Of a DNA stretch of 15,751 nt, positions 15,310-15,751 are shown piece by piece; the first letter of the stretch is position 1, and every line of letters begins with the position of its first letter. This stretch comes from an uncultured bacterium (GTDB lineage Bacteria > Actinomycetota > Actinomycetes > S36-B12): positions 1-15,751 of the forward strand of contig CAIVQM010000054.1 in assembly GCA_903908025.1 (NCBI GenBank). The letters are read 5' to 3'. A program made the translations under genes and the position numbers. The notes beneath the pieces were generated by a model. The model saw only the letters and a list, made by a program, of their open reading frames with translations. It made no database searches and was not told the origin of the DNA.

Positions 15310-15751
15310 CTAGCGGTCGACATCGCCGATGACCATGGGGAACGACATCACGGCATCGGCCAGGGCGTCGTAGGGCGTGCCGGCGAGGGCATGGCCCATG
15401 ACCTGCATGGTGGCGAGGGACGCCGACCGGATCTTCATCCGGTGCGGTGACTTGTCACCGGCGCTGACGACGAGGCAGCCGCTGATGCCGAGCGGGCCCT
15501 CGATCCACGCATAGGTGGTTCCTTCGGGCAGGCGCACGACCTTGGGCAGGGGCACGTCGACGGGACCGTCGCCGAGTCGTAGTAGTTCGTCGATGCACGC
15601 GTCGATGAGGTCGGCGCTGACGGGCAGTTGATCGACGAGCACGCCATAGCGGGCCGGGACGTCACCTTCGGTGCGGACGGGCACGCGTAGGAGATCAGCT
15701 AGTGCGGCATAGGAGAGGTACGGGTCGTCGCGGCGCAGGTCGAAGTCGAAT
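15310..15751 (-). CDS. NADH-quinone oxidoreductase subunit D-like protein, C-terminal part (partial)
   Basis: The last 146 residues of a protein whose start lies beyond the window. FDLRRDDPYLSY, VPVRTEGDVPARY, VRLPEGTTYAWIEGPLGISG, SPHRMKIRSASLATMQ and the terminal VIGDVDR match the C-terminus of NuoD, the 49-kDa subunit of complex I on the cytoplasmic arm. The stretch that normally holds MK-SMEALIHHFK between the LDRL-like helix and the 'LPEG' strand is missing. Here DELLRLGDGPVDVPLPKVV runs straight into RLPEG. This resembles the divergent second NuoD class of some actinobacteria and related group 4 hydrogenase large subunits. The reading frame is open to the window edge without a start. 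The HRG and quinone-site residues lie outside, so catalytic competence cannot be judged. It is convergent with the fol block. Confidence 0.8.
   Translation of the reverse strand, partial: FDFDLRRDDPYLSYAALADLLRVPVRTEGDVPARYGVLVDQLPVSADLIDACIDELLRLGDGPVDVPLPKVVRLPEGTTYAWIEGPLGISGCLVVSAGDKSPHRMKIRSASLATMQVMGHALAGTPYDALADAVMSFPMVIGDVDR

Noticed and set aside
15184..15450. 88-codon plus-strand frame across the palindromic repeat copy B
   Set aside because: It runs through the repeat and opposite the NuoD-like gene; its translation is Ser/Arg/Pro-rich and then antisense to the recognised protein.

Overview
The window is high-GC, densely packed bacterial chromosome, best read as an actinobacterium (Actinomycetota). 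The main evidence is gene order: ppa facing dacB, then a DUF2342-type zinc peptidase, tilS, hpt, ftsH, folE, folP, folB, folK and a DUF3180 membrane protein. This is the order I recall for the mycobacterial Rv3628 to Rv3605c region and for many other actinobacteria. Frequent GTG starts, 1-11 base gene overlaps and leaderless-looking TANNNT promoters fit the same assignment. The species cannot be named.

Layout. (1) 147-1369, plus strand: methylglyoxal synthase (mgsA) translationally coupled to a HAD-IB phosphatase. (2) 1366-3527: an arsenic module. A MIP/aquaporin-like channel on the minus strand diverges from an ArsR-ArsC fusion gene and a second arsenate reductase on the plus strand. The 69-base space between them holds overlapping divergent promoters and an ArsR-type dyad. 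(3) 3549-3995, minus: two 73-residue proteins of unknown function. The first gene is preceded at 4041-4086 by a compact CTAG-rich repeat array that looks like a regulatory site. (4) 4133-4642, minus: inorganic pyrophosphatase. (5) 4745-9799, plus: dacB, a class I mannose-6-phosphate isomerase, the DUF2342-type zinc peptidase, tilS and hpt. From the isomerase onward the genes overlap, so this is probably one operon. (6) 9878-14727, plus: ftsH, folE, folP, folB, folK, DUF3180, nearly all overlapping. (7) 14738-15028: a 96-residue unknown protein with its own leaderless-type promoter. (8) 15029-15309: intergenic DNA carrying two copies of a palindromic repeat. (9) 15310 to the window end, minus: the C-terminal part of a divergent NuoD-like complex I subunit.

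How the genes work together. The fol block encodes most of the route from GTP to dihydropteroate: GTP cyclohydrolase I, dihydroneopterin aldolase, pterin pyrophosphokinase and dihydropteroate synthase. The ars block can plausibly reduce arsenate to arsenite, and the channel could let arsenite leave the cell; no ArsB or Acr3 pump is visible. MgsA opens a bypass of lower glycolysis that releases phosphate. The rest is housekeeping: cell wall, tRNA modification, purine salvage, membrane proteolysis and pyrophosphate removal.

I found no clear phage, transposase, CRISPR or RNA gene. The least explained parts are the CTAG-rich array with its two small genes, the ArsR-ArsC fusion whose regulator domain has no cysteine, and the paired palindromic repeats beside the NuoD-like gene.
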